Source: JADGRB01 sp036267635
GTDB lineage: Bacteria; Myxococcota_A; Polyangia; Fen-1088
NCBI GenBank assembly: GCA_036267635.1
Contig: DATAVR010000034.1
Location: 1-64,000 of the forward strand
Length of the DNA stretch: 64,000 nt
Direction of reading: 5' to 3'
The position numbers and the translations under genes were made by a program. Shown here piece by piece: positions 54,681 through 63,371 of the stretch (positions are counted from its first letter, which is position 1; every line of letters starts with the position of its first letter). The notes under the pieces are model-generated. The model was given only the letters and a program-made list of their open reading frames with translations. It did no database searches and was not told the DNA's origin.

Positions 54681-54692
54681 CCAGAATCATGG
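54681..54692. promoter_or_regulatory. Candidate upstream activator site for peroxidase gene 2
   Basis: CCAGAATCATGG, matching the CCAGA-N4-TGG pattern of the site at 51998-52009 and ending 77 nt before the sigma-54 promoter. It also lies inside a larger inverted repeat CCGCCA-N6-TGGCGG (54678-54695). Confidence 0.5.
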
Positions 54693-54768
54693 CGGCGGCT
54701 CCAGGGAGCACCCCTCCCCGGACAGCGTGGCAGCGCCCTAACTCCGCGTCGCGTGCGGACCGTTCACC

Positions 54769-54784
54769 TGGCACGTGCCTCGCA
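54769..54784 (+). promoter_or_regulatory. Sigma-54 (-24/-12) promoter of peroxidase gene 2
   Basis: TGGCACGTGCCTCGCA, with GG at 54770-54771 and GC at 54782-54783, 10 nt apart. It is identical to the copy-1 promoter at TGGCACG and TCGC. The predicted transcript start (~54794-54796) lies downstream of the in-frame ATG 54786, so translation should begin at ATG 54798. Confidence 0.75.
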
Positions 54785-54797
54785 GATGAGGCGCGCC

Positions 54798-55805
54798 ATG
54801 ATTCCAACGTCTGGTGCTGGGCGCGTCCTCTCCATGTCGATCGTCGCGGCTTCGTTCGGTTGCGCCACTGCGCCGACGGCGCCGGCGTTGCCCCCAGAGC
54901 TGCAAGCGCCGCAAACCGTCCCGGAGCCGGTCTTGCCGCAGGATCCGCGTCGGGTCGCGCTCGGCCGCCTCCTGTTTCACGACGCGCGACTGTCGAAGAA
55001 CGGCGACGCCTCTTGCAGCAGCTGCCACGTCCTCGCCGACTACGGGATGGACGCGCACGCGACCTCGACCGGCATCGAGGGAGAGGGCGGCCGGCGCAAC
55101 ACGCCGAGCGTGCTCAACGCCGCCACCCACATCGCCCAGTTCTGGGACGGCCGCGCCGTCACCGTCGAGGCGCAGGCGGTCGACGCGCTCACCAGCCCGG
55201 TCGAGATGGGGATGCCGAACGAGCGGGCGGTGGTCGACGCGCTCTCGCACGTCCCGCAGTACGTGGAGATGTTTCATCAGGCCTACCCGACCGACGAGCA
55301 CCCCATCTCGCTCCACAACGTCGGTGAGGTCATCGGCGCCTTCGAACGCGGGCTCGTCACTCAGTCGCGCTGGGACAAGTACATGGCCGGCGACCACGAG
55401 GCCCTGACCCCGCGCGAGAAGCAGGGGTTCTCCGTGTTCATGCAACGTGGCTGCATCGTGTGCCACGCCGGACCTCAGGTGGGCGGGACCAGCTTTCAGA
55501 AGGCGGGCGCCGTCTATCCCTGGCCGAACCAGCAGGACAGGGGTCGCGTCGAGATCACGCACTTCGAACCGGATCGCATGGTGTTCAAGGTCCCCTCGTT
55601 GAAGAACATCGTCGAGACGGGCCCCTATTTTCACGACGGGTCGGTCGCGAATATCGAGACGGCCATCCGCATGATGGCCTTTCACCAGTTGGGCATCGAG
55701 CTCGTCGACGACGAGGTCTACGCCATCGAAATGTGGATGCGGACGATGACCGGCGAGCCCGACCCGAACTACATCGCGACGCCCGAGCTCCCGCCTGGAG
55801 GGTAG
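54798..55805 (+). CDS. Di-haem cytochrome c peroxidase/MauG-family lipoprotein, copy 2
   Basis: The product is 335 aa from ATG 54798. This start is chosen over ATG 54786 because the N-terminus then reads MIPTS, aligning with MRPTS of copy 1, and because the sigma-54 promoter places the transcript start after 54786. The lipobox is AASFGC. The haem sites are CSSCH and CIVCH. Other family motifs are LGRLLFHDARLSKN, NTPSVLNAATHIAQFWDGRA and FKVPSLKNIVETGPYFHDGS. It is collinear with copy 1 throughout and similar by eye at most positions. It is convergent with the broken DUF4396 gene 29 bp away. Confidence 0.9.
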   Translation: MIPTSGAGRVLSMSIVAASFGCATAPTAPALPPELQAPQTVPEPVLPQDPRRVALGRLLFHDARLSKNGDASCSSCHVLADYGMDAHATSTGIEGEGGRRNTPSVLNAATHIAQFWDGRAVTVEAQAVDALTSPVEMGMPNERAVVDALSHVPQYVEMFHQAYPTDEHPISLHNVGEVIGAFERGLVTQSRWDKYMAGDHEALTPREKQGFSVFMQRGCIVCHAGPQVGGTSFQKAGAVYPWPNQQDRGRVEITHFEPDRMVFKVPSLKNIVETGPYFHDGSVANIETAIRMMAFHQLGIELVDDEVYAIEMWMRTMTGEPDPNYIATPELPPGG

Positions 55806-55834
55806 CGACGGGCCTCTGGCGCATGAGGAGGCGC

Positions 55835-56489
55835 CTACATCGCCTCTTTGATTCCGCGACGAAGGAGCCACCAGTTGACGGGGTAGGAGGTCGCGAAGCC
55901 GCAGAACATTGCCACCTGCATCATGAGCCAGAACACCGGATCGTTCGTCGACAGGCTTCGCCCGAAGATCGCAAATCGCACCACCGCCATCCAGCCGAAC
56001 ATCCCGATCTGCCAGGCCGTGAGTGAGAGAGTGTCGACCTTGGTTCTGCATCGGTTTGATCGTGTAGTACTGAAACGCGATGCCAAAGAGGTAGGCCAGC
56101 GCATAGTCGTAGATCCAGACGCCGAAGAATCGCTGTCCGAACAACGTTAGCGGGAAGGCGAAGGCGATCGATTCGGCAACGAGATCTCCGACGGTGCATC
56201 CGCTGCCGCAGTGACTGGTTCCCTTGGCGACCAAGATCGAAAAGGGTTGGCGTCGACCGGGCGGCGCGCGATCTTCTCGCTCCGCCGCACGACGACTTCC
56301 GGCGCGGCCGTAACGCAGATACCCGAGGAGCCCGAGGGGACCCGCCCACAAGGCGGTCACTGGCCAGACGACGTTCATGATCCACATCGTCTGAGCTCCG
56401 TCGACGACGAGGTCGGCGACGACCGTCAGCGCGGACAGCACGGCCAGTGTGAGGGAGAGCCAAGCGACCGCGATCAACGGGTGGGGCAT
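55835..56489 (-). pseudogene. DUF4396 membrane protein gene with an internal frameshift/deletion
   Basis: The first part, from ATG 56489 (MPHPLIAVAWLSL), reads normally through MNVVWPVTALWAGPLG, the family signature AKGTSHCGSGCTVGDLVAE and AYLFGIAFQYYTIKPM. At about 56036-56056 the frame is lost. The expected continuation DTLSLTAWQIGMFGWMAVV, ATSYPVNWWLLRRGIKEAM is present in another frame down to TAG 55835. Compared with what I recall of the family, about a dozen codons are missing at the junction, so a short out-of-frame deletion is more likely than a one-base change. The protein would normally be an inner-membrane protein of four or five helices. Confidence 0.75.
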
Positions 56490-56652
56490 GGGTGACAACC
56501 TGGGCGCGCGTCGCGCTCTGACCACCCTGCGGGCAGTCTCTCCGCAGAGAGGGACAAAGAAGATGAGGTCGACCTGGACCTCACTCTGGTGGTCGACGTC
56601 CCGGCATCGAGAAGAACGGGAGGCCGTGAACAGGCTCTGCTGCGGAGGCGGC

Positions 56653-57033
56653 TCACTCGTTTCCGGCGAAGGCGATGGTGCTCAGCAACGCGTTGGCGGA
56701 CTGACGTGAATCGAGGCGGGTGTGTTGCACCACCACCGGAACGTCGGATTCGATGACGCTGCTGAAGTCCGTGCCGCGCGGAACGATCTCCGGATCGTCC
56801 AGCTCGTTGAAGCGCAGGTGCTTCGTTCGGCGAGGTCCGATGGTGAGCTTGAACGGTCCCGCCGGATCGCGATCGCTATAGAACACCGTGATGGCGACGT
56901 GCGCCTCCTGGTCGGAGGCGTTCAGGATGCAGGCCGTTTCGTGGCTGGTGAACTCCGGGGTGGGCCCGTGGCTCCCCTCGGGGATGTAACCCTCGGCGAT
57001 TGCCCAGCGCTTGCGTCCGATCGTCAGTGACAT
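56653..57033 (-). CDS. Anabaena sensory rhodopsin transducer (ASRT) family protein
   Basis: The product is 126 aa from ATG 57033 (MSLTIGRKRWAIAEG), the standard length of this beta-sandwich family. Diagnostic stretches are WAIAEGYIPEGSHG, SHETACILNASDQEAHV, KHLRFNELDDPE and VVVQHTRLDSRQSANALL. The founding member binds a sensory rhodopsin in Anabaena, but most homologues occur without a rhodopsin. There is none in this window either. The gene is divergent from an enolase-superfamily sugar-acid enzyme 91 bp away, which favours a metabolic or ligand-binding role. Confidence 0.88.
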   Translation of the reverse strand: MSLTIGRKRWAIAEGYIPEGSHGPTPEFTSHETACILNASDQEAHVAITVFYSDRDPAGPFKLTIGPRRTKHLRFNELDDPEIVPRGTDFSSVIESDVPVVVQHTRLDSRQSANALLSTIAFAGNE

Positions 57034-57124
57034 GGTCGACACCTCTACAGTCAAGGTGCAGACGGCGTTGCTGGGCACAAGGTCTCCGGCTTGTTTATCG
57101 GCGTGCTACCCCCATGATCGACTG

Positions 57125-58252
57125 ATGAACCGAGAGACGCCCCCTCCGTCGCGCGATCCGTCGGGTGGGCCGACGGTCGAGACGCTGCAGGTCTCGACCT
57201 ACGTCATCCCCACCGACGCACCCGAGTCGGACGGGACGTTGGAGTGGGACCAGACGACGCTGGTCCTCGTCGAGGTCTCGGCGGGCGACGTCAAGGGAAT
57301 TGGGTACACCTACGCCGACACGGCGACCGCCGAGGTCGTGCGCGCGCATCTTTCGTCTGTGGTGGTGGGGCAGGATGTCTTCGCCACCGCCGCGATCTAC
57401 GCCAAGATGGTTCACACCATCCGCAATCTCGGCCGCCCGGGGATCGCGTCGATGGCGATCTCGGCGGTCGACGCGGCTCTCTGGGACACCAAGGGGCGGC
57501 TGCTGGGGATGCCGCTGTTCAGACTGCTTGGCGAAGCGCGGCCACAGGTCGCGGTCTACGGCAGCGGCGGGTTCACGTCGTACGCTCCCGCCCGGCTCAC
57601 CGAGCAGCTGGGCGGCTGGGCCGCCGAGGGCATGCGGTTCGTGAAGATGAAGGTGGGACGGCGGCCGGGCGACGATCCCGCCCGGGTGGACACCGCGCGG
57701 GAGGCGATCGGTCCTGACACCCAGCTCTTCGTCGACGCGAACGGCGCTTACGGCCGCAAGCAGGCGCTGGCCATGGCGGACCGGTTCGCCGCCGCGGACG
57801 TCCGCTGGTTCGAAGAGCCGGTCAGCTCCGACGATCTCGAAGGACTGCGCCTCGTGCGCGATCGCGGGCCGGCCGGTATGGCGATCGCGGCCGGCGAGTA
57901 CGGCTACGATCCTTTCTACTTCCGGCGCATGTTGGAAGCGGGCGCCGTCGACATCCTACAGGCCGACGCCTCGCGCTGCGGGGGCGTCACCGGCTTTCTT
58001 CTCGCGCACGCGCTCTGTGAGGCGCAGGGGATGGCGCTCTCGGCGCATTGCGCGCCCGCCCTGCACCTGCACCTCGGCTGCGCGCTCAACCGGATCTGCC
58101 ACCTCGAATACTTTCACGACCACCAGCGCATCGAGCGGATGCTGTTCGACGGGACGGTCGTTCCGCGCGACGGAGCGCTGGCGCCCGATCGCAGCCGTCC
58201 CGGGCTCGGCCTCGAGTTCAAGCACCAGGACGCGCGGCGCTTCGCGGTCTGA
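57125..58252 (+). CDS. Enolase-superfamily enzyme (mandelate racemase/muconate lactonizing type)
   Basis: The product is 375 aa from ATG 57125. The capping domain is at ~10-135 and a TIM barrel follows. Catalytic features of the superfamily are visible: the KxK motif MKVG (RFVKMKVG), metal ligands in FVDANGAYG, WFEEPV and AAGEYG, and ILQADASRCGG plus SAHCAPALH, where His acts as the second base. The KxK plus His arrangement fits the mandelate racemase subgroup acting on sugar acids. The substrate is not deducible. The 3' end overlaps the convergent dehydrogenase by 35 bp. Confidence 0.88.
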   Translation: MNRETPPPSRDPSGGPTVETLQVSTYVIPTDAPESDGTLEWDQTTLVLVEVSAGDVKGIGYTYADTATAEVVRAHLSSVVVGQDVFATAAIYAKMVHTIRNLGRPGIASMAISAVDAALWDTKGRLLGMPLFRLLGEARPQVAVYGSGGFTSYAPARLTEQLGGWAAEGMRFVKMKVGRRPGDDPARVDTAREAIGPDTQLFVDANGAYGRKQALAMADRFAAADVRWFEEPVSSDDLEGLRLVRDRGPAGMAIAAGEYGYDPFYFRRMLEAGAVDILQADASRCGGVTGFLLAHALCEAQGMALSAHCAPALHLHLGCALNRICHLEYFHDHQRIERMLFDGTVVPRDGALAPDRSRPGLGLEFKHQDARRFAV

Positions 58253-61200
58253 GCGTCACGACTGGTTCATTTGCGTGTTGCCCTGCAGCCTGGCGCTGGT
58301 CTGTCAGCGCCATCTGCAAGACCTCCGCGATGTGCAGAGGCTTACGGTCGGTGGTCTGGAGAATCTGTTGCCGACAGCTGAAGCCGTCGGCGATGATCAA
58401 CGTGTCGGCGTCGGCGGCACGCACGGCCGGCAGCAAGACCCGCTCGGCCGCCGCCATCGAGACGTCGTAATGGTCGGCCTCGAATCCGAACGAGCCGGCC
58501 ATCCCGCAGCAGCCCGAGTCGAGCAGCTGGTAGTCGAGGCCGAGCTTGTCGAGCAACGAGGTCTCCTTGCTCATGCCGATCACCGCTTTGTGGTGGCAAT
58601 GGCCGTGCACGATCGCGCGGCGCTTCAACTTCGGGGGCTGATAGCCTTCATGCTCCAAAAACTCGCTGAGCAGCCAGGTCTGCTTGGCCAGCCGCTGGGC
58701 GTCCTCGTCGTGCGGCAGGAGACCGATGAGCTCGTCGCGAAACGCGGCGATACAGCTCGGCTCGAGGCCGACCAGCGGGATGCCGGCGCGAATCTGCGGC
58801 CGCAGGTGCTCGAGGATCTCGAGCCACAGACGCTTGGCCGCGGTCAACATCCCCCAGTCGTAGAGTGGCCGCCCGCAGCAGAGCGGGCGCTTGGGGATCT
58901 CCACCTGGTAGCCGGCGGTCTCGAGGACCTCGACGGCCGCGCGCGCGGCGCCCGTCATGAGGAAGTTATTGAAGGTGTCGGGCCAGAGGATCACCCGCCG
59001 GTGATGCACCTGGCCCTCGGGCGTGGTCGACGCGTCGGAGGCGACGGGCGTTGACGAAGAGCCGGCATCAATCAGCCGCGCCGGCTGGTGCTTGGCGAAC
59101 CAGCGCCGAAAGGTGGGCGTCGCGAAGGCGGGCAGCCGGCGTTTCTGGGAGACGCCTGCCAGCCATTTGAGCAGCGAGGAGAACGGCGGCGTGCGCGCGA
59201 ACCAATTGGCCAGCGCCGCGAAGGGCGCCGCCAGGCGCGCCCACCAATAGATGAGGCCCATGGCGTAAGCGCTCCGCGGGCGGAGTCTTCCCTCGTAGTA
59301 GTGCGAGAGGAACTCCGCCTTGTAGGTGGCCATGTCGACGTTGACCGGGCAGTCCCCTTTGCAGCCCTTGCAAGCGAGGCACAGGTCCAGCGCCTGTTTG
59401 ACGTTCTCGTCGCGCCAGCCGTCGGTGATCACCTGGCCTTCAGCCATCTCGAACAGAAGCCGAGCGCGGCCGCGCGTCGAGTCCTCTTCCTCGCGGGTCA
59501 CCATGTAGCTCGGACACATGACGCCGCCTTCGACCCGCCGGCAGGCGCCGACGCCGACGCAGCGGCCGGCCGCCTTGGCGAAGGAGCCTTCGTCGTCGGG
59601 GAACGCGAAGTGGGTGGCGAGCTGTTTGGGAGCGTGCGTCGGCCCCTTGCGCAGATTCTGATCGGGGGCGAAGGCATCGACCACCTTGCCGGGGTTCATC
59701 TTCCCGTCGGGATCCCAGAGGCGCTTGAACTCGCCAAAGGCGCGAACCAGATCGGCGCCGAACATCTTCGGCAAGAGCCAGGCGCGCGCCTGGCCGTCGC
59801 CGTGCTCGCCGGAGAGTGAGCCGCCGTTGGCGACCACCAGATCGGCCGCCCGCTCGAGAAAGGCCAGCCAGTGCTTGACGCCGTCCGCGGTTGAAAAGTC
59901 GAAGTCGATGCGACAGTGAACGCACCCCTGCCCGAAGTGGCCGTAGAGCGCCGCGTGATAGCCGAACTCCTGGAGCAGCTTGCGGAAGGCGCGCAGGTAG
60001 ACGCCCAGCTTCTCGGGCGGCACGGCAGCGTCCTCCCAGCCGGGGTGCGTCTCGCGCATCCCGGGGACCAGCGCCGTGGCGCCCAGGCCCGACTCGCGCA
60101 CCTCCCACAGCTTGTGCTCCTGCTTTTCGTCGTCGTAGAGCTTCATCGACGGCGGGTGACGGTCGGCCTTCAACCGGGCCATCATCTGGCGGGCCTGCGC
60201 GTCGGTGTCCGCCTTGGTCGGCCCGCCGAACTCGACCATCAACCAGCCCTTGCCTTCGGGCAGCATGCTGACGTCGTTGGGGTGCATCCCCTTTTTCTTC
60301 ATGTAGCCGATGAGCTCGTCGTCGATCCCTTCGAGGCCGACCGGTCTATGTTTCATGACCTCGACGACGTGGTCGGCCGCCGAATAGACATCCTCGTACC
60401 CGAGCACCAACAGGCTGCGGGCCGGCTTTTCCTCGATGAGCATGACCGTCGCCGCGAGGACCACCACGCAGGTCCCCTCGGTCCCGACCAGCGCCTGCGC
60501 CACCTGGAAGTGGTTCTCCTCGAGCAGCGCGTCCAGGTTGTAGCCGGAGACCCGGCGCGGGATCTGCGGGTAGCGGGCGCGGATCTCCTGGGCGCAGCGA
60601 TCGCGCAGAGCGCGCAGGCCGCCGTAGATCTCGGCGCGGCGTCCACCGCCGGCGACGATCTGATCGAGTTCGGCGGGCGACGTGGGGCCGACGGTGAACC
60701 GCTCGCCACCGTAAGTGAGGACATCGAGCTCCACGACCTGGTGTCGCGTGAGCGGCCCCGGTCCATAGAGCTGCGCCATCACCGAGTGGACGCCACAAGA
60801 GTTGTTCCCGATCATCCCGCCCAGCGTGTTGCGGCTGTGGGTGGCGGGGTCGGGCCCGAAGGTGAGGCCGTGCGCGCGCGCCTCCTGACGCAGCTGATCG
60901 AGGTTGCAACCGGGCTGCACGCGGGCGAGCTTGGCGGCGGGATCGATCTCCAGCACGCGGTTCATGTACTTCGAGTAGTCGATGATCACGGCGGTGTTGC
61001 AGGTCTGGCCAGCCAGGCTGGTACCACCGCCGCGCGAGGTGATGGGCGCGCCGTGCTTGCGGCAGAGCGCCACCGTGGCGATCACGTCTTCGACGGTCCG
61101 CGGCAGCACGACGCCGATCGGGATCTGGCGGTAGTTGGACGAGTCGGTCGAATAGGCGGCCCGGCTGCCGTCGTCGAAGCGGACCTCGCCGGTGATCTCG

Positions 61201-61367
61201 CGCCGCAGATCGGTGGCCAGCGCGGCCGCGTCGGCCATCTGGCCGGCGGCGGTGCCGGTCTTCTCCGAGCCGACCGTGGGTCGTCCCGAATAGTGGACCG
61301 GCTGCACCTGGAGATGAAGTCGCGCTGCCGGCGCAGCAGGTTTGCCGGGCTGGGTTTCGGGTGGCAA
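58218..61367 (-). CDS. FAD-linked oxidase fused to an Fe-S/CCG domain (GlcD-GlcF or D-lactate dehydrogenase type)
   Basis: The product is 1049 aa. The FAD-binding domain shows RGGGTSLAGQTCN and RNTLGGMIGNNSCG. The FAD-oxidase C-terminal domain has YGHFGQGCVHCRIDFD and SGEHGDGQAR. The Fe-S part has CLACKGCKGDCP (~664), and two CCG motifs, LCCGRPLYDWG (~828) and GCCGMAGSFGFE (~951), end the protein. It oxidises a 2-hydroxy acid such as D-lactate or glycolate and passes electrons to the respiratory chain. TTG 61367 is preferred: it has the ribosome site AGGGAG and lies 9 bp after the TPP-enzyme stop. The first ATG (61238) has none. Confidence 0.9.
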   Translation of the reverse strand: MPPETQPGKPAAPAARLHLQVQPVHYSGRPTVGSEKTGTAAGQMADAAALATDLRREITGEVRFDDGSRAAYSTDSSNYRQIPIGVVLPRTVEDVIATVALCRKHGAPITSRGGGTSLAGQTCNTAVIIDYSKYMNRVLEIDPAAKLARVQPGCNLDQLRQEARAHGLTFGPDPATHSRNTLGGMIGNNSCGVHSVMAQLYGPGPLTRHQVVELDVLTYGGERFTVGPTSPAELDQIVAGGGRRAEIYGGLRALRDRCAQEIRARYPQIPRRVSGYNLDALLEENHFQVAQALVGTEGTCVVVLAATVMLIEEKPARSLLVLGYEDVYSAADHVVEVMKHRPVGLEGIDDELIGYMKKKGMHPNDVSMLPEGKGWLMVEFGGPTKADTDAQARQMMARLKADRHPPSMKLYDDEKQEHKLWEVRESGLGATALVPGMRETHPGWEDAAVPPEKLGVYLRAFRKLLQEFGYHAALYGHFGQGCVHCRIDFDFSTADGVKHWLAFLERAADLVVANGGSLSGEHGDGQARAWLLPKMFGADLVRAFGEFKRLWDPDGKMNPGKVVDAFAPDQNLRKGPTHAPKQLATHFAFPDDEGSFAKAAGRCVGVGACRRVEGGVMCPSYMVTREEEDSTRGRARLLFEMAEGQVITDGWRDENVKQALDLCLACKGCKGDCPVNVDMATYKAEFLSHYYEGRLRPRSAYAMGLIYWWARLAAPFAALANWFARTPPFSSLLKWLAGVSQKRRLPAFATPTFRRWFAKHQPARLIDAGSSSTPVASDASTTPEGQVHHRRVILWPDTFNNFLMTGAARAAVEVLETAGYQVEIPKRPLCCGRPLYDWGMLTAAKRLWLEILEHLRPQIRAGIPLVGLEPSCIAAFRDELIGLLPHDEDAQRLAKQTWLLSEFLEHEGYQPPKLKRRAIVHGHCHHKAVIGMSKETSLLDKLGLDYQLLDSGCCGMAGSFGFEADHYDVSMAAAERVLLPAVRAADADTLIIADGFSCRQQILQTTDRKPLHIAEVLQMALTDQRQAAGQHANEPVVTLRPRSAARPGA

Positions 61368-61376
61368 CAGCGCTCC

Positions 61377-63173
61377 CTACGAGCGCTTTCGATGCGGCAG
61401 GATCTTCGCGACCAGCTCGGTGAAGCTCTGGTGGATGATGCCCCCCTCGTCGGGATCGCCCTTGAAGAGCGTCGAGGTGTACTTCGCCGCTTGCTCGAGC
61501 GTGATGTGGGGCGGCAGCGGCGGGACGTCGGGATCGGTCACCACCTCGACGACCACCGGACGGTCGGCCTTGAAGGCGGCGTCCCAGGCCGGCGCGATGG
61601 CCTCCGGGGTGTCGACCCGTATTCCCTGCAACCCGAGCATCTCGGCGTAGCGCGCGTAGGGGAAGTCGCAGATCTCCTGCGAGGCCTCGAACTTGGGGTT
61701 CCCCTCCATGACCCGCATCTCCCAGGTGACCTGGTTGAGATCGCCGTTGTTGAGCACCAACACCACGAGCCGCGGATCCGACCACTCTTTCCAGTAGTGG
61801 GCGATGGTGAGGAGGCCGTTGTTGCCAAGCATCTGCATGGCGCCGTCGCCGACCATCGCCACCGGCACGCGATCCGGGTAGGCGAACTTGGCGGCGATGG
61901 CGTAAGGCATGCCTGGGCACATGGTGGCGAGGTTGCCCGAGAGGCTGGCCATCATGCCGGGACGAATCTTGATGTCGCGCGCGTACCAGTTGGCCGACGA
62001 ACCTGAATCCGAGCTCAAGATCGCGTTGTCGGGCAAGCGAGGCGACAGCTCCCGAAACACGCGCTGGGGATTGATCGGCTTGGCCGGCTGCATCGCCCGC
62101 GCCTCCATCAGCTCCCACCACTCCTCGAGGTGACCGGCGATCTCCTTCCGCCAGGCGCGATCTTCCTTGCGCCGGAGAAGCGGAATGAGCGCGCGCAGCG
62201 TCTCCTTGCTGTCGCCGGTCAGATTGAGCTCCATCGGGTAGCGAATCCCGAGCATCTTCGGATCGAGATCGATCTGGACGCCGCGCGCCTTGCCTTCGCG
62301 GGGGAGAAACTCCGAGTACGGGAAGCTGGAGCCGACCATGAGGAGGGTGTCGCAATCCATCATCAGATCCCAGCTCGGCTTGGTCCCGAGAAGCCCGATG
62401 GAGCCGGTCACGAAGGGCAAGTCATCCGGGACCACCGCCTTGCCGAGCAGCGCCTTGGCGATCCCGGCGCCCAGGAGATCGGCGACCTCCAGCACCTCGG
62501 CGGAGGCTTGCAGCGCGCCGGCGCCGACCAGCATGGCCACCTTCTTCCCCTCGTTGAGGATGGCGGCGGCCTTCTGCAGATCGACGGTGATGGGGACGAC
62601 CCGCGGCGTGCTGTAGGCGTAACCGGAGTGCACGGTGCCATGGGCGCGCGGCGGCTCTTCGACGGCGTCGACGTCCTGGACATCGTTCGGCAGGATGATG
62701 CAGGTGACGGTCCGCTCCGCCTTGGCGATGCGGAACGCGCGGTCGACGAGGTGCCGCACCTGCGCCGGATCGGAGACCATGTGGACGTACTCGTGCGCGA
62801 CGTCCTTGAAAAGGGAGATCAGATCGACTTCCTGCTGGTAGGAGCCGCCGATCGCCTTGCGGGACTGCTGCCCGACGATGGCGACCACCGGCTGGTGGTC
62901 CATTTTGGCGTCGTAAAGACCGTTCAAGAGGTGGATGGCACCCGGCCCCGAGGTCGCCATGCAGACGCCGACCTCGCCGGTGAACTTGGCGTGGGCGCAG
63001 GCCATGAACGCCGCCATCTCCTCGTGGCTCGTGCGCACCAGCTTGAAGCGATCTCCGGCGCGCTGCACGGCGCCCATGAGACCGTTGATGCCGTCACCCG
63101 GGAAGCCATAGATGCGCTTGACGCCCCAGAGCGACAGCCGCTGAAGCAAGAAATCGCTGACCGTCGTCGACAT
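61377..63173 (-). CDS. Thiamine-pyrophosphate-dependent enzyme (pyruvate oxidase/acetolactate synthase-like)
   Basis: The product is 598 aa from ATG 63173 (MSTTVSDFLLQRLSLWG), preceded by AAGGAAGG. All three domains of the family are present. The N-terminal Pyr domain has the catalytic Glu in SHEEMAAFMA, the central domain is at ~190-330, and the C-terminal PP domain carries the TPP/Mg motif GDGAMQML...VLNNGD. The QEVDL and GSYQQE segment resembles pyruvate oxidases (PoxB). It lacks an obvious C-terminal membrane-binding peptide. Together with the dehydrogenase 9 bp downstream it suggests a unit handling pyruvate or 2-hydroxy acids. Confidence 0.88.
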   Translation of the reverse strand: MSTTVSDFLLQRLSLWGVKRIYGFPGDGINGLMGAVQRAGDRFKLVRTSHEEMAAFMACAHAKFTGEVGVCMATSGPGAIHLLNGLYDAKMDHQPVVAIVGQQSRKAIGGSYQQEVDLISLFKDVAHEYVHMVSDPAQVRHLVDRAFRIAKAERTVTCIILPNDVQDVDAVEEPPRAHGTVHSGYAYSTPRVVPITVDLQKAAAILNEGKKVAMLVGAGALQASAEVLEVADLLGAGIAKALLGKAVVPDDLPFVTGSIGLLGTKPSWDLMMDCDTLLMVGSSFPYSEFLPREGKARGVQIDLDPKMLGIRYPMELNLTGDSKETLRALIPLLRRKEDRAWRKEIAGHLEEWWELMEARAMQPAKPINPQRVFRELSPRLPDNAILSSDSGSSANWYARDIKIRPGMMASLSGNLATMCPGMPYAIAAKFAYPDRVPVAMVGDGAMQMLGNNGLLTIAHYWKEWSDPRLVVLVLNNGDLNQVTWEMRVMEGNPKFEASQEICDFPYARYAEMLGLQGIRVDTPEAIAPAWDAAFKADRPVVVEVVTDPDVPPLPPHITLEQAAKYTSTLFKGDPDEGGIIHQSFTELVAKILPHRKRS

Positions 63174-63371
63174 CCACGCCCTTCCTTTGTTCGTTCGTCC
63201 CCGAGGCCTGGTGACCGGGCGGAACATCCGCGGCGGTATGAGGCAGGCCACAAGATGCCCACGAGATCGGCCGCGTCTACGGGGCTCGCCCCCGATCTGA
63301 CGACGAGAGTGAGCGAAGCGAGTCTGGCCTTGAACTCTTCGGCGACGAGATCGAGATGATAGATATCAGTC

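Noticed and set aside
54585..54797. N-terminal extension of peroxidase copy 2 with a Ser-Pro repeat.
   Set aside because: It comes from the CGCCAT array, lies upstream of the signal peptide and of the sigma-54 promoter, and is absent from copy 1.
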